Shown piece by piece: positions 8,078 through 10,000 of a stretch of 10,000 bases of DNA (position 1 is its first letter; each line of letters starts with the position of its first letter). A model generated the notes under the pieces. The model made no database searches, was not told the origin of the DNA, and was given only the letters and a program-made list of their open reading frames with translations. A program made the position numbers and the translations under genes. The DNA lies in assembly GCA_016946835.1 (NCBI GenBank), contig JACVTC010000068.1, positions 932,501 through 942,500 of the forward strand, in the 5' to 3' direction. The stretch comes from Neocallimastix lanati (nom. inval.) (taxonomy: Eukaryota > Neocallimastigomycota > Neocallimastigomycetes > Neocallimastigales > Neocallimastigaceae).

Positions 8078-10000
8078 TTTTTGTTTTTGTATGTAGTATT
8101 TGGATTAATTTATAATTAAATAAAAAATGAAGATAACCAAATGATATTATCCGTTAAATTTTTTTTATTAATTCAATATATATTTTTAAATTTTTTAAAT
8201 TCAACTTTTGAAATGCATTTCAAAATCTAAAATTTGAAATTTAAAATTTAAAATTTAAAATCTAATTCTTATTTTTTTTTTTTTGTATATACTTCTATAA
8301 TTCTAAATTGATAACTATATATAAATAAAAATATAATTAAATATATCAGTTCAGTTAATTCTTTTGGGGATTATGGAGCTCGTTCTGGATTTTTTAAATA
8401 TTTTGATGAAAAAGAAGTAAATTTTATACACATATAATTTAATGATTTCATTAAAATTTAAAATTTAGATTTTAAATTTTAATAAAATAATTTAAAATTA
8501 AATTTCATATTAACAAATTTATTTTTATTTTTATTTAAATATTTAATTATTTAAATATATAAAAGATAATTGTTAAAGAATGGGATACTGAAGTTGAAGA
8601 TTTGAAAGAAGATTCAGAAATGGATAAAGACCAAATTGAAAGAATAAAATATAGTAAGTTTATTTATATGAGTATTTAATAATTGACATGATAGTATTAT
8701 GATACTCCTCTCGGAATTAATATTTTATTTTATTTTTTTTTAAATTTTTTTTTTTTTTGAAAATTTTTTAAATATTAATATATTTTATATCAATTAAATA
8801 TTAAAACTATTTTTAATAATAATATTATTATTATTATTATTTTTTTCATGGTATTTTTTTAAATTCATATATTATTATTTTTATTATTAATAATAATCAT
8901 TATTATCATCAAAACACACATACACATTCTCTCTCTCACACACCCCTCTTCTCTCTTTCACTACAATATATAACTTTTTTATATATATAAAAAAAAAAAA
9001 AAAGATATAAGAGAATTTGATCAATATTTAGGACCGTATCCTTTAATACCCCAAGATAAAGAATCAGTGAATGTGTATCAACGTTGGCTTTCTTTAACCT
9101 CTAAAATAAATAAAAAAGTAATTCAATTGATTCTACCAAAAGGTGGTAAATTAAGTGCCATTAATTCCATTTCTCATTTTTCGGAAATTCAAGGAGAAGA
9201 AAATATAGATGGAAATAATAAAATGAAAAATAAATATTTTTTTAATCAAGAAGTAAAAACAAATAATGATAGTGATATCTTAAATGATAAAAAAGAAGAA
9301 GAAGAAGAAAAAGAAAAAGATATGGATACCACGATGACGAATGCTGATAATATTGATACCGATAATACCAATCAAGATACCCATACCCAAAAGGATTCTA
9401 CCATTGATCAAGAAAAATATCGTTTAAATTTTACCCTAATTGATTTAAAAAAATCGTATCCAGAACATGCCACCTCTGAAGAAATAACGAAATACAGTAT
9501 CGATAAATCCTATTTATTAAAAAAAATTCTTAAAAAAAATTATAAAGGTAAAGAAAGAGAGAAAAAATAAATAAATAAATAAATAATACATAAATATATA
9601 TATATATATAATAAATTTAATATTGTTTTAATTATTATTATTAACATTTTATTTATAATTAAATATATATATATATATTATATCCGTAACTACTGTTATA
9701 ATATATATATTTAATAATAATAATAATTTTTTTTTTTTTTTTTTTTAAATCTATTTATATATTTTAATTTAATTTAATTTATTATTATTATTATTATTAT
9801 TTTTTATTTAAAAAAAAAAAAAAAAAAAAAAGGTGATTTAAATCTTTTCCTTGGAGAATTTCAACTTTCTTATATTATATTTTTAATTGGACAAGTTTAT
9901 GACGGTTTTGAGCAATGGAAAACAATCATTGTTTTAATGTTACAATGTGAAGAAGCACTCGAAACGTATGGTGAAACACTTTTTAAAGAATTTTTTGGTA
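7850..10000 (+). CDS. AAR2: AAR2 homologue, U5 snRNP assembly factor (5 exons, 3' end beyond window)
   Basis: In the known family, Aar2 binds the RNase H-like and Jab1/MPN domains of Prp8 in an immature U5 snRNP and keeps Brr2 off until assembly is finished. The exons read 7850-8016, 8350-8416, 8566-8653, 9005-9547 and 9833-10000, and phases join without a stop (344 codons plus one base). Recognisable family segments in order are GVDYKSW and GPKFKGVKFIPPG (about residues 28-49), GARSGFF (66-72), a tryptophan strand KEWDTEVEDL (82-91), LGPYP (116-120), RWLSLT (134-139), then an acidic low-complexity linker (about 169-245), and the C-terminal helical domain with YPEHATSEEITKYSIDKSY (259-277), LGEFQLSYIIFLIGQVYDGFEQWK (from 295). 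The ATG at 7850 is chosen because the family begins a few residues before this xxxKLFF-like segment (here AQKLFY) and an earlier ATG at 7837 is followed at once by TAA. Family members are usually about 350-400 residues, so perhaps 70-100 residues lie past the edge. The GGTA at the right edge could be the next donor. Third codon positions are almost all A or T. Confidence 0.95.
8017..8349 (+). other. AAR2 intron 1 (333 nt)
   Basis: The donor is GG/GTAAG followed by a run of 55 T (8022-8076), and the acceptor is ATATATCAG ending at 8349. It interrupts a glycine codon in phase 2 (GG/T), after which the frame reads SVNSFGDYGARSGFF as expected for the family. A TAAC branch-site candidate lies at 8312-8315, 34 nt before the acceptor end. 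No AG occurs between about 8131 and the acceptor. An AG five bases further on (TTCAG) would shift the frame, so 8349 is preferred. Confidence 0.9.
8022..8076 (+). repeat. 55-base T homopolymer in AAR2 intron 1
   Basis: An uninterrupted run of 55 T begins directly after GTAAG of the intron 1 donor. It is the longest homopolymer in the window; the next longest are about 21-27 bases (827-853, 2839-2862, 4258-4284, 5034-5056). Confidence 0.95.
8417..8565 (+). other. AAR2 intron 2 (149 nt)
   Basis: The donor is GAA/GTAAAT and the acceptor is ATATAAAAG/ATA, between codons (phase 0). A TAAC candidate branch site is at 8511-8514, 51 nt before the acceptor end. The acceptor has a purine-rich AAAAG context and no polypyrimidine tract directly before it. 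The joined frame reads FDEKE-IIVKEWDTEV, matching the strand that carries a conserved tryptophan in AAR2. Confidence 0.88.
8654..9004 (+). other. AAR2 intron 3 (351 nt)
   Basis: The donor is ATA/GTAAGT (phase 1) and the acceptor is a run of A followed by G at 9004. The stretch 8852-9003 contains no G at all, so the acceptor is the first AG after about 150 nt. It holds a CA/CT-rich segment (8911-8963), the only C-rich stretch of the window, and a TAAC candidate at 8971-8974 that is 30 nt from the acceptor end. Joining gives AAT (Asn) and the frame continues IREFDQYLGPYP. Confidence 0.88.
9187..9417 (+). other. Acidic low-complexity linker of AAR2 (within exon 4)
   Basis: Residues about 169-245 of the predicted protein separate the N-terminal and C-terminal domains. 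The segment is dominated by N, D, E, K and T, with an EEEEEKEKD core and repeated DNTD/TNADNIDTD-like acidic motifs, and has no hydrophobic core. In the family this is where the two domains are joined by a flexible linker, which in yeast is reported to be a site of regulatory phosphorylation. Here it also holds many S/T residues next to acidic ones, as casein kinase 2 sites would look, but use of any of them is only inferred. Confidence 0.75.
9548..9832 (+). other. AAR2 intron 4 (285 nt)
   Basis: The donor is AAAG/GTAAAG (phase 1) and the acceptor is about 21 A followed by G at 9832, directly before GTGATTTAAATC. Joining restores a glycine codon (G/GT) and the frame DLNLFLGEFQLS of the C-terminal helical domain. 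Reading through would meet TAA at 9568-9570, so the intron is needed. It contains a T-run and ATT repeats. A TAAC at 9687-9690 is the clearest branch-site candidate but lies 142 nt from the acceptor, which is far. Confidence 0.88.

Noticed and set aside
7884-8096. A 70-codon + strand open frame ending in a phenylalanine run
   Set aside because: It overlaps AAR2 exon 1 in another frame and its tail is only translation of the T55 run in intron 1.
9067-9570. A stand-alone 167-codon gene starting at GTG 9067
   Set aside because: It is AAR2 exon 4; the same frame continues upstream to 9005 with conserved LGPYP, and the end after 9547 is intron read-through to TAA.

Overview
The window is extremely AT-rich (by eye about 10-15% G+C) and is eukaryotic nuclear DNA. 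It carries one confidently recognised gene, the first five exons of an AAR2 homologue on the + strand, split by four GT-AG introns. The very low G+C, very long A/T homopolymers (up to 55 T), long AAAT, ATT and AAATAAT arrays and AT-rich introns of 150-350 nt fit an anaerobic gut fungus (Neocallimastigomycota) best. A dictyostelid or another AT-rich protist cannot be excluded from sequence alone.

Layout. 1-3770: AT-rich DNA with no convincing gene, holding simple-sequence arrays (AAATAAT heptamers at 1313-1645, AAAT at 1677-1746, AAT/CAA at 2128-2203), three copies of a 16-bp motif (2721-2838), a weak coding-like fragment (1154-1289) and a T23-27 class of homopolymers. 3770-4790: a degenerate tandem repeat family built on a CATATGTCATTTTCATAAA core, with an outlying copy near 6970. 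4805-4930: a G+C-richer island with box A/box B-like motifs. 4887-5644, minus strand: a coding-like region in one frame broken by stops, with a 132-codon central open stretch; no family recognised, possibly a decayed or unusually spliced gene. 6121-6180: a small G+C-richer patch. 6339-6642: the most structured non-coding element, a roughly 250-bp G+C-richer core flanked by matching inverted arms and containing hairpins and a box B-like motif; it is either a structured RNA gene or a small inverted-repeat element. 6643-7849: simple repeats and AT-rich DNA up to the AAR2 start.

7850-10000: AAR2, a U5 snRNP assembly factor that binds Prp8. Exons were placed by protein similarity recalled for the family, reading-frame phase and splice signals; the gene runs off the right edge after about 344 codons. 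Its introns are notable: two of the four 3' splice sites lie directly after runs of A instead of pyrimidines, every acceptor is the first AG after a long AG-free stretch, and intron 1 has 55 T directly after the 5' splice site. No operon-like or pathway grouping is visible; the other elements cannot be tied functionally to AAR2.
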